Part shown: positions 52,201 to 63,010 of the stretch, in pieces
How positions within the stretch are numbered: the first letter of the stretch is position 1
How the letters are laid out: the number at the start of each line of letters is the position of its first letter
Origin: Nautilus pompilius
Lineage: Eukaryota; Mollusca; Cephalopoda; Nautilida; Nautilidae
Direction of reading: 5' to 3'
DNA: 64,000 nt
NCBI GenBank assembly: GCA_018389105.1
Contig: JACATO010002192.1
Location: 310,001 to 374,000, forward strand
Position numbers and translations under genes: made by a program
The notes under the pieces: generated by a model
Seen by the model: the letters and a program-made list of their open reading frames with translations, nothing else
What the model was told of the DNA's origin: nothing
Databases searched by the model: none

Positions 52201-52639
52201 CACTTCTGTCTCTGCAAGAACATCTCTATACTTAGTCTTTGACATGTGCATGAGGTTTGCATGCTAATATCTCACACGGTGCAGTAATATAAAATGACAG
52301 GTGCAAATAAAAAGTAGGTACAGAAAGCCACTTATTCCGGGACTCGTGAGTGTTTCTCCACAGGAGTAAATGGAGAGCTGTTTGTGTGGTGAAGCTTTGG
52401 TAATAATGATGAAGATGAGCTTAAAACAAACAACATTACACAGCAAAATGCGGAAGATATGCCAGTCTCCAGGGACAACTAAATGCTGACAAGATTGAAT
52501 CCTTGAAGAAAAATGATTTCTCAGCATTCTGTATTTACCAGGCAGAATAAATAACTAGACAGTGTTGTGTGTGCAGTTAGTGGGACATATTTTGTGCCTA
52601 AAGAAGAAAAGACTGAGAGTCGAGAGCATGAATGTCACA
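46224..52639 (+). other. STX8: Intronic sequence without a recognised gene
   Basis: No gene recognised. A block at about 47430-48260 has balanced composition, few long A/T runs apart from one C10 tract, and many homeodomain-type ATTA/TAAT and CAAT motifs. It is the strongest regulatory-looking block in the window. A 95-codon minus-strand open frame at 51183-51470 matches nothing I know. The rest is AT-rich. Confidence 0.55.
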
Positions 52640-53850
52640 CAGGACTACTATGGACTAAATTCAGGATATGGATATAACTGCAAATAGAGGTCATTAAAAA
52701 GGCATACGCCAAACGTTAGAGCCTATTCTCTTGTCATGGATGAGAGTACAAATGTCATCAACATAAGCCAATTGGCCATCTTTGTTTGTGGTATCAAAAT
52801 TGATTTTAAAGTCATGGAGGAGTTGGCTGCATTCAAACCTATACACAACAAAACTACAGAAGATGGCATTGTTAAGTGAAATTAATTCAGCAGTGGAAGG
52901 ACCTGACCTAAAATTTGATAAATTAAGTGATATCACTACTGATGGAACCCCATCCATGATGGAATTGCAGGTAACTCAGGAAGGAAATGGAGAAGTTCAA
53001 ACTAGACACTTTTAACATGATTGTGTCACACAGCATAATTTATCAAGAGAACCTTTGCACCCATTCTGTCTGACTGAAGAATGTGATGTCAGTTATGGTG
53101 TCAAGTATACACTCGATCAAAAATCAAGCCTTAAATTGTCAGTTCAAAGAACTGTGATTTGGTGTTCTATTGTTGAGTGTGCTGGCATAGAAGTGACAGA
53201 AAGTTGAAACAATATTTAAACCTCGAAGAAGTAAGTTGTTTATAGAGATAAAGGGGAAGCTAGTACAAGAGCTCAGTGACCACAAGTGGTTAGTCAACCT
53301 CTCGTTCATGGCTAAATATAAAACTAAAGGGTCCAAAGCAGCTGGCGGTGGTTATATTTGAAAGCATTTGAAAACAAGCTCCATCTGTGGGAAGCTGAGG
53401 GAAGCACCACACATTTTTCAACAATTACACAAAAAATCAGCTTTAACTCAAGAGCATGCAGATGAGTTGTTAGCTTAGCTTAAGCAATTTAATGAGTGAT
53501 TCCAACATTTCTAATAAAAGAAGAATGTACTTAAAATGTTTTCAGATCTTTTGACTTGAACGTTGCTATTGCTTCCGGGCATCTGCAGCTGGACCTGATT
53601 TAACTGCAAGTGATGATAAATACAACAGCATACCACTACTAGACTTTCACAAACTATACATGGGAAGCTGTGATTTCCTGGATGTAAGGAAGCATAATGG
53701 AAATTGCAGCAGACTCTGGCAGCACCTACTCATGCAAACACCAGGACTAGTTTAATGAACGTGAATCTGAAAAAAAAACAACTTCGTATGTCAACTTCAG
53801 AACAGCAACCTGACATCAGCAAAGCAAGCAATTAATGCAGTCAAGGTGAA
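52640..53850 (+). pseudogene. Decayed hAT-type transposase, second lineage
   Basis: Plus-strand frames give, in order, YSLVMDESTN with QLAIFVCGI (about 52715-52800), LKFDKLSDITTDGTPSMM (about 52905-52965), WLVNLSFMAKYKT in the stretch after IEIKGKLVQELSDHK (about 53235-53325), HIFQQLHKKSALTQEHADEL (about 53410-53470) and KYNSIPLLDFHKLYMG (about 53617-53665). This is the layout of the DUF4371/hAT transposases related to GTF2IRD2, ZBED and EPM2AIP1-type proteins: the Asp-Glu-Ser-Thr-Asp motif, the T-D-G-x-P-x-M motif, and the Leu-Leu-Asp-Phe C-terminal segment. Many stops and frameshifts break it. Its motifs are a different lineage from the copy at 31.3 kb. Ends were not found. Confidence 0.85.
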
Positions 53851-56800
53851 CCCCAATAATTTTTCACATTATTATTAGATAAAGCTGTGGTGTGCATTAA
53901 TATGAGGCCTACCAAAGGCATTTGATTTTTAATGCCTCTTGGTATGCATTACTTGAGTGTATGTGTAATAAAGGTAATGTTGACTGGCACAATGGATGCA
54001 CAGTTTGGGTACCATTACTACCGGAGATACACTTGTTATCTCATTATTGTGTTTATAAAAACAAGGATGTTTTCTATCTAATCTGGTCTCTCTGAGGGCT
54101 TTGACTTGTGTTTTCTTTGTCTTCTTTTTACTTGTTCACTACCTAATACTTCAGACAGCCTGTCAGTTAATCTCTTTCTGTTATTTTATATCATTTGAAA
54201 ATAAGACTGCTTTTATGCTTCTTGGAGGGGGGAAACAGGTTAAAAAGAAAGGAAATTGTTTTGGCCGGCTAACTTTAGAAACCTATCAAGCAAGGATCAA
54301 TTGCATCAACTAAAATTTTAATAATTTTGGCCAGAAAGAGTGGGGAGAAAAGAAAGGTGCGTTTAGTGAATGGTAGAAGTGCTTAAAATATATTTTGAAA
54401 GGGTAAATTTAAAAAAAAAATAAAACTGCTAACTGATTTTATAACTTCAACTCTGTTGGGTATATTTTTTTGTGTGGGTATTGAGTAGAGTATAAAGGAA
54501 AAAGAAAAAACAAGCTTAGAAAACAAAAGCAAAAGTTTGTGTATTCTCAGAAAGTTTACAATGCAGTATTATTTCTATGTAGTCATTACTTTGCAGCTAC
54601 TTTTATCCAATGAACAGTCCTTATTGCTAAGGAACTTGAATGAGAAAGTTTAATATTGGCTTTCGGCTTGAGAAAGGTCAAGACGAAGTTAACAGTTCAC
54701 AGATTTACTCTTCCCCACTTTGCAGTCGTCTCCAATCTTTGTATCATTCGTGCGCTTCCCTGTGGCTGATCAGTTTGAAAATTCAATAATCTGTACTAAC
54801 GTGCAATCCCATCTTTAGCTGATTTATCAAAAGATTTATTATGGTGCTAATGAATCTTATTGTTTGGTATATAGCAGTATGTAAATTCCTCACTAATTGG
54901 CAAACTCCAAAGCTTCTTGTCAAATTAATTAACAAAACAAGGAGATTCATCAGTATATTATCTAGCTTACATATGTACTATATTACTTTAGCTCACTCTT
55001 GGCGCTGAATGTGCAATGACAGTCTTCTATTCATTTGATAAAGTTGAAAGGTTCATAAGGTCTGAAGTAGGAAAATTTATCAGTGTTTGTTACTTAGGTA
55101 TAGGACCTGAATAGCGTGCATATTTAGTCCAGCACCTTTTGCCAATATCATCTAGTATTAACAAAGGCTTTTCACTTAAAAGGTTATTCTCACTGCTATG
55201 AAAACTGACAATTGAATTCCTCTTACTGTGCCAATTGGATTAGTGGACAAATTGATTGGCAGCTTTTCTCAAATAGTGGATTGTTCTTGGCTTGTGTTTG
55301 GGTGCAGCAAAGGAGTTCTGCGACCGGCTATTGACTTTGCATTTTGCGCAGTACCAGCATTGGATGAATGCAGAGATGGTCTTCCAAGAATGTTATTTCA
55401 ACAAACATTGGTTCACAGGGCACGCCACTATTCAAATAGATGTGACTGCTTGGTAAAAGTAAATGGCAAAAATCTAAATTGAGAGGCTTGAATCTCATGG
55501 TTTTTATACTGGTTGATTGCTTCATAATTAAGTCTGCTTGAATTGGACAGTTGTCAATTTAGTCAAGGGTTGTTTGCATTATTGAGTTGACAGGTGAAGA
55601 GGTTGATTAGGGTAGACAATTATGGTGAGTTTTTAACAAGTTGTGCTGCTATTTCTTCAGCATTTAGGAAAATAAAAGTTGAGGGAAAAGGGTGAAAAGA
55701 GGAGTTTCTGGAAAAACAGTAATCGCGTATTGCATATTATTTTGTTAGTTCAAACAAAATTAAATTAGCAAATGTGATGTGAGTGAAGGGAATGAATTTA
55801 GATAGCACACTCATTTAAATCGTAAACATGAAAGTTTTTGATAACTTTTTTTGGGTTGATTCCTCTCCTTGCTGTCTGGAGTTAATATGTCTGTAAGTGA
55901 TTTCATCATATGTCCAGGTTGCTGCCATCTTAGCTGTATGGCATCAGTGTTAATTGTACAACAATCTGTTCATTTTCTCTCAGCTATCATATATTTAATG
56001 TGACTTAGGCCAGAGAACAGTATGTACAGATAACTGAAGATTTATGACTTATAGGACTCATGCTGGACTTAAAAAAAAAAAAGGGGGGGGAATACAATTT
56101 TCTTATAACATCATCTTATTTGAGGAAGAATTTTAATTAAATTAATTCAAGTAGATAGTGTTGGCCATCAATTATGATTAAACTTTTTTTTAATGATATT
56201 GCAAAGTAAAGCAATCAGCCAACATTTCATTTTAAGGTGTAACATCATTGTTGATGTTTGGTTTTTACATCTGTGTTGATCTCAAAGTTTCAGATAATGG
56301 AGATTTTCAGAAAGTATTTATAAAAGGGAGATTTTGGCACTACATCATTAGGTAGAGTACTGCATGCATAACAGGTAGATCACATAGGCAGTGTGTGAAA
56401 CTAATTTGGGTCCAAACAGCCCCAAAGTAATCACTAGAAAGATTTTTTTTTTTTTTTCCTGTTAAGAGTGTTCCATGTTTTAAATTGAAGTCTATAGAAG
56501 ACTTTTGAATGGAAGTTTTTGGTTTTATTCATAAGCCACCAGCTATATCTTAAGAACAGTTACATCAGTTGTGAAGCAATAACGGGTTAACACAAAGGTG
56601 TTGTGCAGAGAACAAAGCTATTGAAGTCTCTGGAAATTACATCTTGCAATAACAGAACTAGATTCTGAAACTATTTGCATAAATTCCTTGAGTCCAAAAT
56701 AATGTGTTTTTGACAAAGAAGGCTGATTTAACTTGAAAGTGAAAGCCAAAGATGGATTTCATATATACTGAGAAGCATAATTGTGGAACCATCACTGTGA

Positions 56801-59800
56801 TATCCATATTTTACCCTTAAAGCAATTTATTAGTGCTCATATGGTTGTCAGAAGATGCAAACAGAAAGAAGAATACTGTGGTGCATTCTTAGTCTAAACT
56901 GCAAAATTTACAGCCTAATGTCGGTACTTAAAAGAAACTTCTTTTTTTAAATAATAAATCTCTCTTATTGGTGCTGTACAATCCCAAACATTGCCTCTAA
57001 TATTTTTAATGTTTTGATTTCCTAACTTTAAATTCTTTTATTTTCACTTTCTTAGCAAGCATCTCCAAGATCCTTTTGTTTCTCTTATCAGTTTCGCCAT
57101 TTGTGGTTTTTAAAATAGGCTGATTCATTGTTGTAGAAATTTGTCACTTGTTGTAATGACATAGCAGCTGTATCAAAAACTGAATTCCAGAATGGATTAA
57201 AGGATGGCGCTTTCACCTTTTGAATGTCTGGATCAAATATGCAACCCTTGCAACAACAACAACAAAAAACAAACCCAAACTGTTGACCTACTAGACAATT
57301 AATGACCAGATTAACAACATGCTACTCTATTTTTTCTTACATCATACAAGAATTTTTACATCCATATATTATTCTCCTTTATACTTAATGAATTATTTTC
57401 ATTGGTGAATTCACAATTATGGATTCCTCTATATGGATGTTGAGCTTTTATATATATATATATATATATAAAGCTCCTTACAATACAAGAGTTTCTCTTA
57501 AGAAATACTGAAAATGACTTTTGAACAGTTATTGCACATATGGGATAAACGCTCAGGTGTGAAATCTCCAAATTATTATGGTTCATTTATATATTTCTTT
57601 GTTTTGTTAAAAGAATAAACTAAGGCACAATTTTAAATGTTCTTGAATTTGTGTTTTTTAATGCTTTCAATTGAGATACATGCTGAGCATACATCTGATC
57701 AGATTTTTAGCTTTGAATCCATCTTTTATGGCCATGTTCTGCCTCATTTTCCCCTCTTCTGACTCGCTGAAGCTCGCTACTTAGTTATGCTTTTTGACAG
57801 GTGCCGGTAGGGCACTCCTATGAGTTTGTCGTGTTCAGAATTTATATCAAATATATCATTTAATTTGTTTCCATGAAGTTTTCTAATTGAAAGAAATGTG
57901 TTATGCCAAGTCTGACATGAATATTAATAACACAAAGATGAAAAGCCTTCATTATTTCCGAAATCCCTTTTTTGTTTGCTTGTTTTTTTTCTTTTGATTC
58001 TCTTTAGTTAGTATTTCAATGCTCTCTGTGCCTCATCATTTATCGTATCCAAATCTCTGAAGTGTGGTAGTGTTCACTGAGCCGTTACTGTACTGGCTAA
58101 AGCCATGGAAAGAACATTGAGTTAAAAATTCAGACTGCCAATGAATCCCAGACGGGTGTTGACATCAAACATAGAAAATTAGAAATCAGCACTATTTCCT
58201 TTGGGAATCTGATAGTGCAGAAGGATTTAAAACCTTTTCCCATTTCAGTTTTCCTTTTCTTGTGATAAAATCCCTTCTTTGTGCTGATCTGAATAGCTTA
58301 TTGCTGTTAAGCAATCCTTCTGTACAAAGAATTAATTTGGCTGCATTGGGAGTTTTAGCCATCAACTCTGCAATAGATCTAATGGTATTCATTAAAACAG
58401 TAGCAGCCCAAAATATCTTCACCCTGTCTCTTAGTCAGTGCTTGCATGTCACAACCAAGATGTCCTAATGAGTTATAATCACGAAGTTACAGACAAAACA
58501 TACTGTCTCCTGCACACAACAGAAGCCAACATTGATCTGAAGTGGGGTAACCCTTCCAGACAAGTTTCCATTGATTGTTTGCGTTGTGTATCTAAGGCAC
58601 AATGTTAGACGTCAAAGTGAGAGATCTCTGGACCGAATTTTGCATGGCATTAAGTTAATGTCAAATCTCATTGTACGCAGGCACATCATAGGTCAGAGGT
58701 GAGGACAACGAGCAATTTCAGAAATTCCTTGTCAAAAAGATGACTACAGAGAAAAATAACAGGGTTTTGCATCTACATAGAATATCTTTTTACTCTTTTA
58801 GCTTGTTTTAAAGGAAAAGAATGTGCACAATATCTTCATTCTATTTCTATAATTAAATTTGTGTGTATTTTCAGAGAGTTTACTTTTTTTAAATTGGACT
58901 GTAGAGTCTAATAAAAAAAAAACATGGGCTCTCAGGTTGAACATTCATGAGAAACAATTTTTTTTTTTTTAAAAAACCAAAAAAGTATTTTAAAAATGAG
59001 TAAATATGTTAGTGTACAGCATTTGTATACCTGAGTATAAATGCATATAAATATACCATATTTGTTCCAAAATGTTTCGTTAAGAAATAGCCTTAGATAG
59101 CATTTAACCATTATCATTATGAACTGGTTAATAGAAATAGATTATTAACAATACTGGAAGCAAAGAGTTTGCTTTGGAATACCACTTGGTTGTCATTAAC
59201 GGAGGGGATGGAGAAAGAGAGAGCAAATAAATAAATATATATATAGAGAGAGAGACTTGAATAACTTTAGTTCCTTTCAGAGTCATTTGGTACAGTTGGC
59301 AGATGACAGGATACAGAATTTATAAATAAGAGTTTGCATGGAACAGTTACTGTTTCTGTGCAGAGTGTAGGAAAATAAATAGTGGGTTCAGCCTCTTCCT
59401 TTTGGTCTGTCTCTTGTTTTCCCTGTCAAAGGAAAAACAAAATTACCAATCCTACATAAACATAAATCCTAATTTTTAACTTTGGGGGTTTTTTTTTTGT
59501 TGTTTTTTTGCATCATTAGTGAGTGCTGAAGAAAATAAACTGAAAAAAGAAGAGTAAAAGCTGTTTGGGAGCCAGATGAAACCATCAGGAAGCATCTGGC
59601 ACAGTCAAATGTAACTAGATGGAATTCTAGAAAGCAGATGTAATGTAAGGCCAAGGGGCTTGGCATCGCCATGGAGGAGGAATTGAAGGATCTTAATAAC
59701 TCACTCTTAGAGAGATTTACCAATACCTATTACATCTATGAATCTTTTGAATTTTTGGTCAGTGTAGTCTTTATTAGTTATTATCATCTTATTTAAAGGA

Positions 59801-61780
59801 AGGCAATCAAAGACCAAAGATTGAGGAAAGCGTTCTCAAAAATGCCAAAGAATTGGGTTTTAAAGAGTTCTATTTTTTCTTAAATTTTAATTTGAATTTT
59901 TCATTAAACTATTTTCTTAATTGAATAAATGAAAATTCTAATATTTGGGCTCTTGTACTTTTATCTACTAATAGCAATTTTTAAAAGTAAAATAAATATT
60001 ATCAATGGCAAGTTATTGTATTACTTACAAAAACGCAGAATTTGGGGCATTTCCCATCACCTTATTAGTGATAATTTAACTAAATATTGAGCTGGGTTTT
60101 TTTTCAGAATCTTTCCTTTGTAACCACCACCAAGATTTATTTGCAGAAATTCTTAAATGATAGAGATGTTGTTTTGTTGTTGTTGTTTTTTATAAACCGT
60201 TTGATATCTCAGGTCATTCTTTTTTCCATGCTATTCAAAAGAGTCAGTATAGGAAACTCACTCAACAGATCTCCACCTCTTCGTCTAACATCTGTGACTA
60301 TGCTGTTGTGTAGATTAATTAATGTTCTGTTTGCATAGATCTTTCTTGCAGTCTTGCCCAGTGTAGCAATGTCAAAGCATGGAACTTTTTGAAAAATAAT
60401 AATAAATATATTGGCATTTTGGTATCTGAAAGAGTATTATTTTAGTTTTCATAACCAAACACACTGGGCTTGATCCCTTTTTCCCATTTATACTTCATCA
60501 GGAATCCTTACAGGCAAATAAATAATTTATTTAGAAACACAGAGGCTACTTTTAGCATTCTTCATGTTTACTAACTTTGTTTTCTTAAGTTTAAATCCAT
60601 TGGCAAGTAATAGATAATTTGAATGTTTATGCACAGATGTGCCTTTTGTCCTGTTAGTCATTGTGATAGGAGGTTAGGTCTTAGCTGCATTGTACAACCT
60701 TGAACAATGTTTAAGATTTTTTTTTGCATTCTTTAAAATGGGGACTGACTTATTTGTGTAACAGTATACAATTACACAATGTTCTATTTCAGTGCTTCAG
60801 TTCTTTTATCTTCACCACATTAAATATGAAGATTCAGGGTTGTTATCACCATACATGGTTTTTCTAGTCCTTCATGTTGTGCCATTGCTCTTGATATCAG
60901 ATCTTGGAAGACCTGTCTACAGTAAATTACAAAGAAAGCATTGGATCTGGTGGGTTTCACGAACTCCGAAATTCAAGGAGTGTGTGTGGGAGATGTTGTA
61001 AAACATATGCTTGTCTTTGTTGTTGTTTTTATTACAGTCAGTTGGTGTTTGCAGGTGAAGGGTAGGCTGCTATTTTGATACTGGGAGTACGGTTGGATGA
61101 GTTTTCCACTAAACAGTAAAACATGATAGCGAATCGCCCACTGTATCCAGATATTTGGGAAAAACAAAACAATTGAATAAATGTAATTATTTCACATTCT
61201 GCACCCATCTATTGCAATGAAATGTTCATCTTTTATGCAGCACAGCAGTTCTGATAATAAACACTTAGATTAATAACAAGGGAGTCATTTTTGAATTTTC
61301 GGTTAAACATATAAAACAACCAATTTTGCACATTATTATTTTCATTTATAATTTAAAAAAGTGATGGTCACTTTCTTTAAACAGGTACACACGAGCAAAG
61401 TCGTACTTCCAAAATAAACTGTCATTTCAGGAGAATCTTCTGGTTTATTCCTTGTCTGGGGATCAGACAAGATTTGTTTTACCTCCCCCCCCCTCTTTTT
61501 TTTTTTTTTTTAAAGGGCCATCACTAATCAGAGAGTCATAGTGCTGTGTCCAGGAAGGAAGTCTCTAATATATAGAAGGCTCTCTCCATCAGCTAAAATC
61601 TTTTCTTGCTGGACTGGAATTTGTGTCTTATTTATAGTGGTAAAATCTGTTGTGAAACTTGCTTAACTCTTTCTGCTTGGGGTTGTATTTTATGTAGATT
61701 AAAAGCTTTGAGTCACAATGCCCTTTTGTTGTGCCGGTGGCCTTTCATGATGTTGCTATTTCTGGCTTTATTAATACTTC
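53851..61780 (+). other. STX8: Intronic sequence without a recognised gene
   Basis: No gene recognised. It contains a GC-balanced stretch at 54590-55000 with several ATTA/TAAT motifs, a cruciform-prone TA tract at 57442-57476, and a tRNA-like stretch at about 58080-58160 with an A-box-like TACTGGCTAAAGCC and a B-box-like CCAATGAATCCC. A stretch near 59600 reads QSNVTRWNS in one frame and may be more hAT debris. Otherwise it is AT-rich. Confidence 0.55.
57442..57476. repeat. Self-complementary TA tract with GC-containing clamp
   Basis: A (TA)10-type tract is bounded by GAGCTTT on the left and its perfect complement AAAGCTC on the right. The whole 35 bp is self-complementary and could extrude as a cruciform. 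Confidence 0.85.
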
Positions 61781-61788
61781 CTCTAGAT
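61781..61788. repeat. Left 8-bp target-site duplication of hAT element
   Basis: The octamer CTCTAGAT abuts the left terminal repeat at 61789 and is repeated exactly at 62566-62573 beside the right end. An 8-bp duplication is the hallmark of hAT insertion. Confidence 0.9.
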
Positions 61789-62565
61789 CAGCGGTTCTCA
61801 AAGAGAGATACAAAGGGGCGATAGGTGGGGGGTGATGCTTAAATAAACATTTTAAATTTCACCATATTGGATATGTAAGTATTTCTTATTTTATTTTGAT
61901 TTTATTGCGTTAATGATTTTCTTAAACTATATATTATTTTCTAGCTCATTTTATTGCCTTATTCCTCTTGCTAAGTATAAAACTCATTTCTTTTGACAAG
62001 AGTGCCTATTGATTGATTATAATTTGTGCTTTTAGAAGTCCTCAAAATATGTCTCACCATCGGAAGATAATGGGTCGTGCCCACCACCTTCAAAGTTGCC
62101 AAAAATCCAGAAGATTAAAAGAGTGAAATTACGTCAATATGACGGTACTTATTTGAAATTTGGTTTTATAACTGCTCCACATGACGCCACTCGTCCAATG
62201 TGTCTTATCTGTGGTTCCATTTTCTCTAATGAGGCAATGAAGCCGAGTCGGCTCAAGGATCATCTCAAAAGAATGCATCCAAATAAAATGGACAGTGACT
62301 TCAAGAAGCTCCGGTCTATCCATCGTTAAACAAGGTGATTTACGATTGTACCTAACAAGAATGTTCCCAAACATTAAAAAGCTTGCTGAAAGTCACCAAG
62401 AACACCCATCTCATTGAGGACTGTATGTTGTTTATTTATTTAATTTAGTTGAAATAAAATTGTTTATAAAAAATTTGATTGATTTTTATACGAGTAGGGA
62501 GGGACTATGACGATATGTAGAGTGCCATAAAGGGGCGATAGGACATAAAAGTTTGAGAAACTATG
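61789..62565 (+). mobile_element. Non-autonomous hAT element, 777 bp, retaining a BED finger
   Basis: This is a complete element with both ends and an exact 8-bp target duplication. The left end is CAGCGGTTCTCAAA. The right end reverse-complemented is CATAGTTTCTCAAA, identical at 11 of 14 positions, and the CAGNGGTTCTCAA style is typical of hAT elements. Just inside each end lies the 14-mer AAAGGGGCGATAGG (61812-61825 and 62529-62542), in the same orientation. The only coding remnant is a BED zinc finger at about 62042-62329. The catalytic and dimerisation domains are absent, so it looks like an internal-deletion derivative moved by an autonomous relative. The perfect duplication and intact short frame suggest it is younger than the other hAT relics here. 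Confidence 0.9.
62042..62329 (+). pseudogene. BED zinc-finger remnant of hAT transposase
   Basis: An open frame of about 96 codons from the last upstream stop reads VKLRQYDGTYLKFGFITA, then RPMCLICGSIFSNEAMKPSR and LKDHLKRMHPNKMD, ending in a TAA. The Y-D-x-x-Y-L-x-F-G-F start, the Cys-x2-Cys pair, the N-x-x-M-K-P-S-x-L-x-x-H step and the H-x4-H close are those of BED fingers at the N-terminus of ZBED5/SCAND3-like hAT transposases, where the domain binds transposon ends. All four metal ligands are present and no stop interrupts the finger. There is no in-frame ATG before it; a pyrimidine-AG (tttag, ending 62035) precedes it and may have been an acceptor. Whether anything is expressed cannot be told. 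Confidence 0.85.
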
Positions 62566-62573
62566 CTCTAGAT
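62566..62573. repeat. Right 8-bp target-site duplication of hAT element
   Basis: CTCTAGAT repeats exactly the octamer at 61781-61788. Confidence 0.9.
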
Positions 62574-62679
62574 CTGCATACGGCGTATGGTCCAACTACA
62601 TGTTGTTTTTTTTTTTTACTATCTTTGTTTATTTCATTTTCATTCAGTAAGGACAGTTGTCTTTCTCAGAGAAAAACAA

Positions 62680-63010
62680 AAAAAAACCCGGTTGATACTA
62701 GAATCTGATTGGCTGCTAATCACACTAAAAAAAAAAAAACCCGGTTGATACTAGAATCTGATTGGCTGCTAATCACACTAAAAAAAAAAAAACCCGGTTG
62801 ATACTAGAATCTGATTGGCTACTAATCACACTAAAAAAAAAAAAACCCCCCCGGTTGATACTAGAATCTGATTGGCTACTTATCACACTAAAAAAAAAAA
62901 CCCTGTTGATACTAGAATCTGATTGGCTACTAATCACACTAAAAAAAAAAAAACCCGGTTGATACTAGAATCTGATTGGCTACTAATCACACTAAAAAAA
63001 AAAATCTGGT
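62680..63010. repeat. 53-bp tandem repeat with poly(A) spacers, six copies
   Basis: Six full units and a partial seventh are joined by runs of 9-13 A. The landmark gttgatactagaatctg recurs at 62691, 62744, 62797, 62854, 62905 and 62958, giving spacings of 53, 53, 57, 51 and 53. Length changes fall in the A run and the following C run (ccc to ccccccc). Each unit holds the imperfect dyad TGATTGGCTGCTAATCA. Units are nearly identical, with ctgct versus ctact as the main variant. Spacings do not keep a reading frame, so the repeated peptide-like frames here are not genes. Confidence 0.95.

Noticed and set aside
56350-56400. tRNA-like A box (TTAGGTAGAGTACTGCATG)
   Set aside because: No convincing B box or cloverleaf follows.
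58192-58468. Overlapping open frames on both strands
   Set aside because: Each is under 80 codons with no recognised motif. A transposon fragment is possible but not supportable by eye.
59560-59760. Possible further hAT fragment (QSNVTRWNS)
   Set aside because: A single short motif with no ordered neighbours is not enough to call.
60792-61001. 69-codon open frame after an acceptor-like ttctatttcag
   Set aside because: The translated sequence does not match the syntaxin-8 tail or any protein I recognise in any phase.
61706-61824. Hydrophobic open frame (MMLLFLALLILPL) as STX8 anchor exon
   Set aside because: The acceptor is poor, extra residues separate it from the expected position, and the stop lies inside the hAT terminal repeat.
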